Positions 32,678 to 41,759 of a stretch of DNA of 45,276 nucleotides are shown piece after piece. Both the position numbers and the translations under genes were made by a program. The DNA comes from an uncultured Bacteroidia bacterium (GTDB taxonomy: Bacteria > Bacteroidota > Bacteroidia > Bacteroidales > UBA932): positions 1-45,276 of the forward strand of contig CACYCP010000022.1 of the NCBI GenBank assembly GCA_902772985.1. Direction: 5' to 3'. Positions within the stretch are counted from its first letter, which is position 1, and each line of letters opens with the position of its first letter. The notes beneath the pieces are model-generated. The model saw only the letters and a list, made by a program, of their open reading frames with translations, made no database searches and was not told the origin of the DNA.

Positions 32678-32916
32678 CAGTCGCCGTAGGGATTACCTTC
32701 TTTCCACTCCTTTAATTCATCGCCGTGGCTGGCCACGCAGTGATGGTAGATGCGTTCCTTACGCTTCTGCTCCAGGGAGTTCCACCATACGCTGCAGCCG
32801 GGATATACGGCCTGGCTCTCGTCCCCGCCGCTTTTTGCAAGTCCTTTGCGCGCGATTCTCTCTTTTTCGCCGATGGGAAGTGAAGACCACCAGATGTCAA
32901 GTTCTCTTTTTTCCAT
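32677..32916 (-). CDS. Small Trp- and charge-rich protein upstream of polA
   Basis: A protein of 79 residues from the ATG at 32916; the longer frame to 32940 would begin with TTG inside the -7 box. I do not recognise the family. It contains two similar WW segments, IWWSSLPIGEKERIARKG and VWWNSLEQKRKERIYHHC, about 35 residues apart, which suggests an internal duplication of a short helical unit. A Cys-His pair near the end (HHCVASHGDE) might bind metal. It overlaps the polA start by one base and should be translated with it. TATATTTG at 32938-32945 is a likely -7 box. Confidence 0.65.
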   Translation of the reverse strand: MEKRELDIWWSSLPIGEKERIARKGLAKSGGDESQAVYPGCSVWWNSLEQKRKERIYHHCVASHGDELKEWKEGNPYGD

Positions 32917-32945
32917 AGCTTCTGTTTTAAGGGACTTCAAATATA

Positions 32946-33612
32946 CTAATTTTTTCCTGGAAAGAAGCGAATGCTAAGCCTAACAGGAAAATGATCGGAC
33001 AGGGAGGCGGTGCCATCGCTAAGCACCTGACTGTCCAGGACTTCAACAGGTGTGGCGCTTTTAAGTGCAAAAACAAAGTCTATGCAGGCATGCGGATTCT
33101 CGGTGGAAGAGGTGAAGTCAGTTCCGGATAGGGGAGTCCAGAATTCCAGCAGATGTGCCAGCGTTTCACTTTCAGGCGTATCATTCATGTCTCCGCAAAG
33201 AAGGACGGGCTTGCCGTAGCCGGAATACTTTTCGTTGAACCACCCGTTAATGATGCTCACCTGCTCAAGGCGCGCATCCTTCCCGACATTGTCCAGATGG
33301 GCCGATGCAAACACGCACGAGGCCGTTTCCACTACGGCGACGCTGCGCTCTTCGGCACCATTGCCCTGCGGAAGGGAGATACGCCCGTGCGAAAGGATTG
33401 GCTCACGCGAGACGATACCGTTGCCACAGGCCCCATCATTTTCGCTCCGGAAGGGCACCTGCAACCGTGCAGGGGATGGTGACGGTATAGCTTTTTCCGC
33501 CGTTTTCATTTTGCATCTGCCAGTTGTCAAAACCGGTATTTCCGGTGCAGGAAATTATGCCGGCAAGTAGTGCTACGGCAGTTTTTTTGAGGGAGGAAAG
33601 ATCATTATCCAT
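32946..33612 (-). pseudogene. Chimeric remnant: GH2-like lipoprotein N terminus joined out of frame to an EEP nuclease C terminus
   Basis: The first part (33612 to about 33436) encodes a lipoprotein signal ending in GIISC and then NWQMQNENGGKSYTVTIPCTVAGAL. That resembles the beginning of a family 2 glycoside hydrolase, where vPxTVxGxL is common. A stop follows at once. In another frame, from about 33475 to 32946, the C-terminal half of an endonuclease/exonuclease/phosphatase protein appears: GNGIVSREPILS, SAHLDNVGKDAR, GDMNDTPES, CIDFVFAL and LSDHFPVRLSI. Its usual first 90 or so residues (with the YNIR and QEVD motifs) are absent. A deletion that fused two genes best explains this. Confidence 0.65.
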
Positions 33613-33660
33613 ACTGTGTGGCAAACTATGAAATAGATACTGCAAATGTATGGAAAAATG

Positions 33661-33692
33661 TTTGGGAATAAAAGCTAAATAGGTTATTTTTG
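33661..33692 (+). promoter_or_regulatory. Promoter of the 2-epimerase gene
   Basis: TTTG (33661-33664), 20 bases, TATTTTTG (33685-33692), 22 bases before the ATG. Confidence 0.65.
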
Positions 33693-33714
33693 CAGAAACC
33701 ACAAGCCTGTTTTT

Positions 33715-34887
33715 ATGATTAATTTTGCCGAAATGGCGGAGCGTTACCGCCGGGAATTATATGAGAACGTTCTCCCTTTCTGGCTGGAGAAATCCCAGGA
33801 TCTGGAATATGGAGGCTATTTTACCTGCCTGAACCGGGACGGCAGCATCTTCGATACGGATAAATTCGTCTGGCTGCAAGGCCGCGAGGTTTGGATGTTC
33901 GCCATGCTTTACAACAAGGTGGAGAAAAATCCAGAATGGCTGGACTGCGCCAGACAAGGGGCTGAATTCCTGGAAAAATTCGGCCATGACGGCAACTACG
34001 ACTTCTATTTCTCGCTTACGCGTGAGGGGAAACCCATCATTGCACCGTACAATATTTTTTCCAACACATTTGCCTGCATGGCTTTTGCCCAGATGGCCGT
34101 TGCAACCGGGGAGGAGCATTATGCCGATATTGCCCGCAAGACATTCCAGCGCATCTTGGACCGTCGTTCCAATCCCAAGGGAAAATGGCTGAAAGCCGTG
34201 CCTGGAACGCGTCCCATGAAGGATTTCGCCCTGCCGATGATCATTTGCAACATGGCTTTGGAAATTGAACCGATTATCGAAGACAAGTCACTGCTGGACA
34301 AGACTATAGAAGAGGCCCTTCACGAAGTGTTCGACGTGTTTTACCAGCCGGACCTTGGCGTGATGGTGGAAAATCTGGCTCCCGACGGCAGCCTTGTAGA
34401 CTGCTTCGAGGGTCGTCGCATCAACCCCGGACACGACCTGGAGGCACTATGGTTCATGATGAACCTGGGCCTTCGTCTTAACAGGCAGGATATCATAGAC
34501 AAGAGCATGGAGATTGCCCTGCGCGTAATTGATTACGGCTGGGACAAGGACTTCGGCGGCATCTTCTACTTCATGGACCGTAAGGGTTACCCCACCCAGG
34601 AACTGGAATGGGACCAGAAACTGTGGTGGGTTCATCTTGAAAGCGCAATATGCATGATCAAAGGTTTCCAGCTCACCGGCAACGAAAAGGCCCTGGAGTG
34701 GTTTATGAAACTGGACGATTACCTTTGGACGCATTTCAAGGATGCCGAGTATCCTGAGTGGTTCGGCTACCTAAACCGCAGGGGAGAAGTTCTTCTTCCC
34801 CTTAAGGGAGGAAAGTGGAAAGGCTGTTTCCACGTGCCACGCGGGCTGTACCAGATAAGTACCATCCTTGAGGAATTGGCGAAATAA
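33715..34887 (+). CDS. N-acylglucosamine 2-epimerase family protein
   Basis: A protein of 390 residues, matching the AGE/renin-binding-protein family (about 390-410). Members have an (alpha/alpha)6 barrel and interconvert N-acetylglucosamine and N-acetylmannosamine, or epimerise other free sugars such as cellobiose. Family motifs in order: FWLEKSQDLEYGGYFTCLNRDG, FVWLQGREVWMFAMLY, INPGHDLEALWFMM, QKLWWVHLESAICM and GCFHVPRGLYQ. The conserved His in PGHDLEA, WWVHLES and CFHVPRG are the likely catalytic residues. It acts in the cytoplasm, probably in sialic acid or amino-sugar use. The adjacent chimeric remnant may be what is left of a glycan locus. Confidence 0.88.
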   Translation: MINFAEMAERYRRELYENVLPFWLEKSQDLEYGGYFTCLNRDGSIFDTDKFVWLQGREVWMFAMLYNKVEKNPEWLDCARQGAEFLEKFGHDGNYDFYFSLTREGKPIIAPYNIFSNTFACMAFAQMAVATGEEHYADIARKTFQRILDRRSNPKGKWLKAVPGTRPMKDFALPMIICNMALEIEPIIEDKSLLDKTIEEALHEVFDVFYQPDLGVMVENLAPDGSLVDCFEGRRINPGHDLEALWFMMNLGLRLNRQDIIDKSMEIALRVIDYGWDKDFGGIFYFMDRKGYPTQELEWDQKLWWVHLESAICMIKGFQLTGNEKALEWFMKLDDYLWTHFKDAEYPEWFGYLNRRGEVLLPLKGGKWKGCFHVPRGLYQISTILEELAK

Positions 34888-34936
34888 TTCTGGTCTTCAT
34901 GAAAAAACAACCATTGTGCAAGAACTGAAACAGGCC

Positions 34937-36613
34937 TTACTCCATTAATTTCTTGTATTTGAAACGCTTGGGTTCGGTGTCGCCGAGCCGGGCCTTGCGG
35001 TTCTGCTCATATTCCTGGTAGTTGCCCTCGAAGAAGACCACCTTGCCTTCGCCTTCGTAGGCAAGGATGTGGGTTGCGATGCGGTCCAGGAACCAGCGGT
35101 CGTGGCTCACCACTACGGCGCAGCCTGCAAAGCCGTCCAGACCTTCCTCCAGCGCACGGATGGTGTTCACATCCACGTCGTTGGTGGGCTCGTCCAGCAG
35201 GAGCACGTTGCCCTCGTCCTTAAGTGTCAGTGCCAGGTGGAGGCGGTTGCGCTCGCCGCCGGAGAGAACGCCGCACAGTTTTTCCTGATCGGCCCCGGAG
35301 AAATTGAAGCGGGACACCCAGGCGCGGGCATTTACGTCCCGTCCACCCATCCTGACCCATTCCGAGTTTCCGGCTATGGTCTCGTAAACCGTTTTGTCCG
35401 GATCGATGGTACGGTGCTGCTGGTCCACGTAGGCGATTTTTACGGTTTCGCCAATCTCGATGCTGCCGGAGTCGGGCTGCTCCAGGCCCATTATAAGGCG
35501 GAAGAGCGTGGTTTTACCGGCGCCGTTGGGGCCAATCACGCCCACGATTCCTGCCGGCGGAAGTTCGAAGCTAAGGTGCTCGAACAGGAGTTTGTCGCCG
35601 TAAGCCTTCGAAACGTCATTGAAAACGATGACCTTGTTCCCCAGGTGCGGGCCGTTGGGAATGTATATCTCCAGGTTGGCCTCTTTCTGTTTTGTATCGG
35701 CCGATGCAAGTTTCTCGTATGCTCCAAGACGGGCCTTCTGTTTGGCCTGGCGGGCCTTGGGAGCCATCCGCACCCATTCCAATTCCCTCTCCAGGGTTTT
35801 GCGGCGCTTGCTCTCGGCCTTTTCTTCCTGGGCCAGGCGCTTGGTTTTCTGGTCCAGCCAGGAGGAATAATTTCCCTTCCAGGGGATGCCTTCACCGCGG
35901 TCCAGCTCCAGAATCCAGCCGGCCACGTTGTCCAGGAAATAACGGTCGTGCGTTACGGCAATAACGGTCCCCTTGTATTGTTGAAGGTGGGCTTCCAGCC
36001 ACTGGATGGATTCGGTGTCCAGGTGGTTGGTGGGCTCGTCCAGCAGGAGTACGTCTGGCTCCTGCAAAAGCAGCCTGCAAAGTGCCACACGGCGCCTTTC
36101 GCCTCCGGAAAGTTCCTTTATCTTCTGCTCGGAAGGGGGGCATTGAAGGGCATCCATGGCCCTCTCCAGCTTGGCGTCAATTTCCCATCCGCCCTTTTGC
36201 TCAATCAGTTCCGTAAGTTCCCCCTGGCGCTCGATGAGCCGGTTCATCTGGTCGTCATCCATCGGCTCCATGAACTTCATGGAAATGTCGTTGTACTCCT
36301 GCAGAATGTCCATGATGGGTTGTACGCCCTCCTGAACCACTTCCAGCACGGTCTTCTCCGGGTCCATCTGGGGCTCCTGTTCCAGATAGCCCACGCTGTA
36401 GCCCGGCGCCCATACCACTTCGCCCGTATAGGACTTCTCCACACCGGCGATAATCTTCAGCAGGGTAGATTTCCCCGAGCCGTTCAGGCCTATGATGCCA
36501 ATCTTGGCCCCGTAGAAAAATCCCAGCCAGATGTCTTTGAGTATTACTTTGTTGTTGTGAGGGAGCACCTTGCTCACCTTGTTCATCGAGAAGATAATCT
36601 TTTCGTCGGCCAT
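34937..36613 (-). CDS. ettA: Energy-dependent translational throttle protein EttA (ABC-F)
   Basis: A protein of 558 residues, the EttA length. Two ABC ATPase domains are present: the first with Walker A GLNGSGKST, signature LSGGERRRVAL and LLLDEPTNHLD; the second with GPNGAGKTT, LSGGERNRLHL and LLLDEPTNDVD. The linker between them (RLAQEEKAESKRRKTLERELEWVRMAPKARQAK) is the family P-site tRNA interaction motif. No membrane segments are present. EttA binds the ribosomal E site and tunes early elongation to the ATP/ADP ratio. It stands alone, with a TATATTTG -7 box 15 bases upstream. Confidence 0.93.
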   Translation of the reverse strand: MADEKIIFSMNKVSKVLPHNNKVILKDIWLGFFYGAKIGIIGLNGSGKSTLLKIIAGVEKSYTGEVVWAPGYSVGYLEQEPQMDPEKTVLEVVQEGVQPIMDILQEYNDISMKFMEPMDDDQMNRLIERQGELTELIEQKGGWEIDAKLERAMDALQCPPSEQKIKELSGGERRRVALCRLLLQEPDVLLLDEPTNHLDTESIQWLEAHLQQYKGTVIAVTHDRYFLDNVAGWILELDRGEGIPWKGNYSSWLDQKTKRLAQEEKAESKRRKTLERELEWVRMAPKARQAKQKARLGAYEKLASADTKQKEANLEIYIPNGPHLGNKVIVFNDVSKAYGDKLLFEHLSFELPPAGIVGVIGPNGAGKTTLFRLIMGLEQPDSGSIEIGETVKIAYVDQQHRTIDPDKTVYETIAGNSEWVRMGGRDVNARAWVSRFNFSGADQEKLCGVLSGGERNRLHLALTLKDEGNVLLLDEPTNDVDVNTIRALEEGLDGFAGCAVVVSHDRWFLDRIATHILAYEGEGKVVFFEGNYQEYEQNRKARLGDTEPKRFKYKKLME

Positions 36614-36627
36614 AAAAACTGTTTTTA

Positions 36628-36635
36628 CAAATATA
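36628..36635 (-). promoter_or_regulatory. Probable -7 box of ettA
   Basis: TATATTTG on the minus strand, 14 bases before the ettA ATG; the -33 element is unclear. Confidence 0.4.
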
Positions 36636-37005
36636 GTTAAAAAACTTATATAATCTTACCAGAATGGAGTTCTATAAAACATTCCGTTATTATTTATCAA
36701 TAGGAAATGTCAGATGCATTTTTTTTTGTATATTTGCGTGAACCGCAAAAGCGGATACATAGAAAGCGTTTATCGTATTCCTGTACTATGAATCTGGACA
36801 ATTCAAAGTGGAATGGGAAAATCGGGAACGCTTGTACTGGCTATATGAGGGCATATGCTCACATTATAGCGGAAGTGCGAGCATAACCACATTATTCATT
36901 CCACGGCTGTCCAGAGCCTTTAGTACGAATAAGGTGAAATGGCCCGCACTTTCTTTTGTTTTTTGCCGATACGGGTTTAAGGCACATAAAATGCTATTAG
37001 GACGC
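36636..37005 (+). other. Leader region of the FN3 lipoprotein gene
   Basis: About 370 AT-rich bases without a credible gene. A run of nine T (36719-36727) is followed by TATATTTG (36729-36736), a good -7 box. If that promoter is used the mRNA would have a leader of about 260 bases before the ATG at 37006. The reading frame of the lipoprotein stays open back to a GTG at 36808, but the lead shows no signal peptide or domain. GTGAACCGCAAAAGCGGATACAT near 36738 can form a small hairpin. Confidence 0.45.
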
Positions 37006-39717
37006 ATGAAAGCTAAACATTTTTTCTATCTTTTGCGACTTCTTTTCTTTTTGGGAATTGTTTCCTGTTCAAAAGAAACAGGCAGCCAGGACATAGATAA
37101 TCCAAGTATAATTGTTGACAAAAAAGGCATTACTACGGGTGATGTTTCAGAGGTTAATTCTTTAAGCGCCATTCTTTCAGGATTCAACTATACTGACATG
37201 GCTAATGATTTTGGGATTATTTACTCTACTCAAAGTACCCCTACCGCAGAGAATGGGGTTATTGGACGCACAAATGGGATAGACTCCGATAAGAAATTTC
37301 ATGTTACTATTTCCGGTTTATATCCAAATACGAAATACTACTATACTGCTTTTTATAGAGAGGATAGAATATATCATTATGGAAAAATACAATCCTTTAC
37401 GACCGCCGATGCGTTATCCGTAAAAACTCTTGAGCCAAGTGAAGTAAAGGACTTCTCGGCAACTTTATCATATGCGGTCTCACTTGATAATTCAATCATC
37501 TCGCATGCCGTCATGGGTGTCGCTTATAGTACAACTATATCTGAACCCGAGCCTAAAATGTCGGGTGTTTCCACCTTCGAAAAAACGATGGAAAAATCCT
37601 CTAAAGAACAAAAAGCACATAAAACAATCCGTATTGAGCCGGGTGAAAAAGTATATTACCGTGCGTATGCTATTTTAGACAATGTGGTGATTATGGGAGA
37701 TATTAAAGAAGTATTATCGGAAACGAGGGAATTAGCTTTTGGTGAACTCAAACATTTGGGTTCTTACTCTTGCATCCTACAAAACAACGTCGACCCGGCA
37801 CTTACAGAGAAAGGGATTACTCGCACTGGTATTTTATTTGGGAAACTGAATAACGCCACTATGGAAGATGAAAAAGAGGGTGATGTTAAGTTCTATTCTG
37901 TAAACTCCGGTAGAGAAGTAGTAATATCTGGCCTTAATCCAGAAACGGAATACTATTGGAGGAGTGTTGCCGTTTCTGAAAACACTTATTACGGGGATGT
38001 TCATAAAATAGTCACCAATAAAAGCAGCATGCAAATACATACCCAAGTAAACAATCTGACAGCAATTTCTGCGAGACCAGATATTTCTTTTATTCTAGGT
38101 AATGAAAAAGGGATAAATTACAAGTATTCAATTTCGGTCACGGATAAAGGAAGTTCAACAATAATTTACAAAGAGAGCGGAGAGGCCGATAAAGATATTA
38201 TGATAGAGGATATCCATCTCCTCAACCTCACGCCCGAAAATGAGTATCTTATCCAATCAACAATTACGCTTGAAGGTAATTGGGGGAGAGTAGAAAAGGA
38301 TGCGTTGGACTCATTTAGGACTAAACAGTTTGACTATTTTAAGTGGGTTGATACTGGTATGGCTTTTATAGAATCGGATTTTTATATAAAACTGATAGCA
38401 TCATACACTAAAATCGAGGACACAGAGCTAAACAATCTAACTGAAGCCGGATTTCTTTATTCTTCCCAGAACCAAGATCCTTGCATTAACGATAGTAATG
38501 TTATTAAGATAATTTCAAGCGGTCTTATAGGAATAAATGGTTGGGATTTGATCTATGCAGACGAGCTAATACCAGAAACAACTTATTATTGCAAGATATA
38601 CTCAGTAATTAATGGCAAAACCTATTACTCCGATGTGCGAAAAAGGAGAACTAAACAATTAGAAAGTATTAGCGCATATGCTGACTCTTTTTTGGGAATG
38701 TCTCTATTTGGATTTCGTCAATCTATTGCTGAAGTTAACAAAGTTAGATTAAACTATCCGTCAATAGAAGAAGCGGGTATATGCTACATACAGGGGGACA
38801 ATGTTACGCCATATTCAGCAAATAACAAATTGGTCATTTGGGATGGTATTAATCCTGATTCGTTTACAAATAAGACAAGCATTATTTCAGGATTTAATTT
38901 GGGGTCAATATACACTTATTGGCCTTATGCAAAAATCAATGGAGATTATTTTTATGGAGAGAAAAAAACTCTAACAACAAAAACTACCGATGATATTATT
39001 ACGTTTGGACCATCAGAATTTGTTGTTTATAATGATAGGATTTATTATGCATATCAATTTAATATGACTATTCCTTCCTGGGTCACATACGACTCATACT
39101 TATCTGTCAAGGAGGATATTTCTTATGACAGTCCCCTTCACCCCGGCTCTATTATATGGGACTATTCCTTAGCGGAAGAATCAAATAGAGGTACATCAGG
39201 GTATGTTGGTTTCTTAATATATGACACAGATAAAGAATGGCAATCAAATATACACATAGTAGTAGGTGAGGAATCCTATGATATACCTTCTTGGACCCTT
39301 GCAATGCCCTCATCATTTGAAGCTGAGTGGGTAGATATGGGAGGGGATATATTATGGGCAAATAAAAACTTGCATGGAATAATTGATAATGGTATTTTCA
39401 CAACGGGATATCCTGTTAATAACCCTGAAAGCTACAAAGATCTACCTACTAAAGAAGATTGGCAACGACTAATTAACAATTGTACTGCTCATAGATTTTT
39501 TATAGGGGATAACATCTATTATTTGTTAAAAGCAAGTAACGGGAACTCGTTGATTCTTCCCTCAAAGGAATACTTTATTTCGTTTACAGGTAAATATGTT
39601 TCGGCAGCCAGGACTTATACGTGTTTTATCCCCGGCGATATTTGGAAACCTTCTTTTAAAGAATTACGCTATGTGGGTTCCCCAGATATATACATCCGTA
39701 GAAAAAAGGCCAAATAA
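37006..39717 (+). CDS. Large surface lipoprotein with six FN3-like repeats
   Basis: A protein of 903 residues from the ATG at 37006, chosen because a lipoprotein signal (FFYLLRLLFFLGIVSC, Cys21) begins there. Six FN3-like beta domains of about 100 residues follow. Their marker (GLxPxTxYYY) recurs near residues 104, 207, 308, 408, 519 and 629, often ending in YYGxxxxFTT. Residues from about 773 to the end resemble the Fibrobacter-major-paralogue-type domain: EWVDMGGDILWANKNL, LPTKEDWQRLINNCT and ASNGNSLILPSKEYF. It should be lipid-anchored and perhaps exposed on the surface, with a binding role. Codon use is far more AT-rich than in the flanking genes, which suggests horizontal origin. Confidence 0.8.
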   Translation: MKAKHFFYLLRLLFFLGIVSCSKETGSQDIDNPSIIVDKKGITTGDVSEVNSLSAILSGFNYTDMANDFGIIYSTQSTPTAENGVIGRTNGIDSDKKFHVTISGLYPNTKYYYTAFYREDRIYHYGKIQSFTTADALSVKTLEPSEVKDFSATLSYAVSLDNSIISHAVMGVAYSTTISEPEPKMSGVSTFEKTMEKSSKEQKAHKTIRIEPGEKVYYRAYAILDNVVIMGDIKEVLSETRELAFGELKHLGSYSCILQNNVDPALTEKGITRTGILFGKLNNATMEDEKEGDVKFYSVNSGREVVISGLNPETEYYWRSVAVSENTYYGDVHKIVTNKSSMQIHTQVNNLTAISARPDISFILGNEKGINYKYSISVTDKGSSTIIYKESGEADKDIMIEDIHLLNLTPENEYLIQSTITLEGNWGRVEKDALDSFRTKQFDYFKWVDTGMAFIESDFYIKLIASYTKIEDTELNNLTEAGFLYSSQNQDPCINDSNVIKIISSGLIGINGWDLIYADELIPETTYYCKIYSVINGKTYYSDVRKRRTKQLESISAYADSFLGMSLFGFRQSIAEVNKVRLNYPSIEEAGICYIQGDNVTPYSANNKLVIWDGINPDSFTNKTSIISGFNLGSIYTYWPYAKINGDYFYGEKKTLTTKTTDDIITFGPSEFVVYNDRIYYAYQFNMTIPSWVTYDSYLSVKEDISYDSPLHPGSIIWDYSLAEESNRGTSGYVGFLIYDTDKEWQSNIHIVVGEESYDIPSWTLAMPSSFEAEWVDMGGDILWANKNLHGIIDNGIFTTGYPVNNPESYKDLPTKEDWQRLINNCTAHRFFIGDNIYYLLKASNGNSLILPSKEYFISFTGKYVSAARTYTCFIPGDIWKPSFKELRYVGSPDIYIRRKKAK

Positions 39718-39725
39718 TATTACAT

Positions 39726-40505
39726 ATGATAGATAGTACTTATGACAAAAGAGTGGATCCTAATTATTTGGACAAAATCTTTTCAATAAAATATGGAAAT
39801 GCACGATTAAAGAATGAGAAATATTTGGATTTGAATATATACAGATACATTGACTTATTATCTTTTTTTGATATTGTTCTCAAAAAGAAGTTCCCTATAG
39901 CCGAGAAGCGCACATTTTCAGACTATTTCGAGAGTAGAGAATATAATTCCTTGAATTATTTGAAAAGTTGTTTTGTCCCTATAGGGGAAACGGATATTAA
40001 ACCATACGATATGATGTGGAAATGTCGAGAAATGAATATTGATGCTTTGCAGAACACTTTGGTGTCCTGTTGGACAACAAAAAAAGATGACAACTATTTG
40101 CGCTGGGCGACATATAAAAAAGCCCCAATAACGATACGCATTGGAACTACTGTAAAAAAACTCCTTGATGTCTTTTTCGATTCCAACCAACATCTATCCA
40201 TTTATGCATCTAAGGTGGAGTACTCTAATAAAACATTGAGTGATCCGGATTATGCCTCATTGTTTTGTAAAAGTGCATCATATATCCTCGAGGAAGAATT
40301 TAGATTTTGTATTATAAAAAGTGGAGTGGAATTAAAGAACAAAAGTATGTCTTTTCTTAATCTATCATCTGTAGAATGGATTGATAATATTATGATTGGA
40401 ACACTCATAAATCGTGATCTGGCAGTGGGGTTCTATGGGTTATTTCACGATCTTCCGTTTTTTTCCGGTAAAACAGAACTATCTTCAATTCACGAGAAAA
40501 TGTGA
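39726..40505 (+). CDS. DUF2971-like protein
   Basis: A protein of 259 residues, AT-rich like its upstream neighbour. It resembles DUF2971 in layout: an N-terminal IYRYIDLLSFFDIVLKKKFPI segment, then SDYFESREYN, SCWTTKKDDNYLRWATYKKAPITIRIGTTVKKL, a strand ASKVEYSNK and ASYILEEEFRFCI. The Cys-Trp and Trp-x-x-Tyr residues and the E-E-x-R element match the usual DUF2971 order, but the match is from memory and moderate. The function of the family is unknown; members are often seen in accessory and defence regions. It starts 8 bases after the FN3 lipoprotein gene and is likely co-transcribed with it. Confidence 0.6.
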   Translation: MIDSTYDKRVDPNYLDKIFSIKYGNARLKNEKYLDLNIYRYIDLLSFFDIVLKKKFPIAEKRTFSDYFESREYNSLNYLKSCFVPIGETDIKPYDMMWKCREMNIDALQNTLVSCWTTKKDDNYLRWATYKKAPITIRIGTTVKKLLDVFFDSNQHLSIYASKVEYSNKTLSDPDYASLFCKSASYILEEEFRFCIIKSGVELKNKSMSFLNLSSVEWIDNIMIGTLINRDLAVGFYGLFHDLPFFSGKTELSSIHEKM

Positions 40506-40514
40506 TGTGCTAAA

Positions 40515-41759
40515 TTACTCCCGGAATAAATCCCTTTGTGGAAGTTGGGAGGAAAAGCGGCTGCGGAGGTTTAGGAACAAGCCGGAAATGTCGCGGGCAA
40601 AACGCGAGCCGCGCCAGGAGGAGGTGTTGGAAATGAATATCCAGCATTCTCCGTCGGGGTAGGTTTTCACCAGGGCCTGGGTGCCGGAGAAAGAGCCGGA
40701 GCGGGTCCATTCGCCCGTGGGTTTGGTGTCGTTCCAGCCAAGAGAGAAGGTTTCCGGATCGAAGTAATTTGTCATCTGGGCTACCGAAAACGGCAGCAGA
40801 ATGTCTCCGAGTGGCCCTTTCCCGTCTATGCAAGCCACCATGCGGGCCAGCTCCAAGGCCGAACCGGTCCAGCCGCCGGCGCCAAGGGAGCCGCTCACGT
40901 TGTTGCCCCCATAGCACTTCTCCACTGAGGCGAAACGCCCGTCAAAGGAAGCGGTTTTTTCGGCATCCGGCTGCATGTAGTAACGGGTTTCACCCTGGTG
41001 ACGGTCGGAAAGGTAGTTCCCCGCAAGGCGGAAGTCCCGGCACATGGCCGGAGCAAACACTTCCTGCTGCATATAGGCCTCGTAGGGCATTCCGGAGGCC
41101 TCTTCAATGATGAGCGAAAGAAGCAGGAATCCCAGGTTGGAATATTCTTGTGTGCTTCCGGGCTCGTAGGAAAGACTCCGGCCCAGCTGCTTTCGCAGCA
41201 AGGCATCCAGCGACGTATAGGGAGAAAAAACGGGGTCTCCTCCTCGGGAAGTGAATCCCCCCTGGTGGCGGAGCAGGTGCTCTACGGTTATCAGGTAATA
41301 ATTGTCGTCCCGAATGTAGGAATCGTATTTTTTCAAAATTCCATAGGGGCCGAAAACGGGAGTATCCAGAAAGAGTTTGCCTTCCTCCTGCAGGCGCATT
41401 ATGCCAACTGCGGTAAGCAGTTTTGAAACGGATGCCAGGCGAAGTGTGGTTCCGGGAGTCATGGGCGTGGCGGAATCGGCTTTTCCGTAGCCCCTGGCAT
41501 AAAGGAGAGAATCGTTGCGCATTATGGCAAAAGAAACGCCCTTGAGCGACCAGAAATTCATAAAACTGTCCACCGCCTGATCCATCGCCGGAAGGCTGGA
41601 CAAATCGTTGACGATAACTCTGTTAAGCGAGTCCCTCCAGGCTATGGGGACTTCTTCTTCGGCGGAGCTTGTGCCCTGGCCCCGTAGCCCAAGCGCAAGC
41701 CCTCCCGCACCCAACAAGACCACGGTCACGACAAGGTATGCAAGGCCGCGGTTTTTCAC
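40515..41759 (-). CDS. Serine hydrolase of the class C beta-lactamase family
   Basis: A protein of 414 residues. One N-terminal helix (LAYLVVTVVLLGAGGLALGL) acts as a signal anchor, so the domain is periplasmic. The catalytic SxxK motif is SVSK at residues 110-113 (Ser110, Lys113), and the YxN motif is YSN at 206-208. The third motif (HxG/KTG-like) may be WTRSGSFSGT near the C-terminal part. The family includes class C beta-lactamases, DD-peptidases and esterases; sequence alone does not tell which. The gene is last in an operon, overlapping the cytidylate-kinase-like gene by 4 bases. Confidence 0.85.
   Translation of the reverse strand: MKNRGLAYLVVTVVLLGAGGLALGLRGQGTSSAEEEVPIAWRDSLNRVIVNDLSSLPAMDQAVDSFMNFWSLKGVSFAIMRNDSLLYARGYGKADSATPMTPGTTLRLASVSKLLTAVGIMRLQEEGKLFLDTPVFGPYGILKKYDSYIRDDNYYLITVEHLLRHQGGFTSRGGDPVFSPYTSLDALLRKQLGRSLSYEPGSTQEYSNLGFLLLSLIIEEASGMPYEAYMQQEVFAPAMCRDFRLAGNYLSDRHQGETRYYMQPDAEKTASFDGRFASVEKCYGGNNVSGSLGAGGWTGSALELARMVACIDGKGPLGDILLPFSVAQMTNYFDPETFSLGWNDTKPTGEWTRSGSFSGTQALVKTYPDGECWIFISNTSSWRGSRFARDISGLFLNLRSRFSSQLPQRDLFRE

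Noticed and set aside
32946..33530. Open frame of 194 codons read as a complete EEP nuclease
   Set aside because: The first 40 or so residues do not look like the family, and the N-terminal half of the fold is missing. It is better treated as part of a deletion remnant.
35069..36640. 523-codon frame on the plus strand opposite ettA
   Set aside because: It is an antisense shadow of ettA with no recognisable domain.
36808..37005. N-terminal extension of the FN3 lipoprotein from GTG at 36808
   Set aside because: The lead has no domain and would bury the lipoprotein signal that begins at 37006.
36808..40505. Diversity-generating retroelement target or invertible surface locus
   Set aside because: No reverse transcriptase, template repeat, recombinase or inverted promoter repeat is visible in the window.
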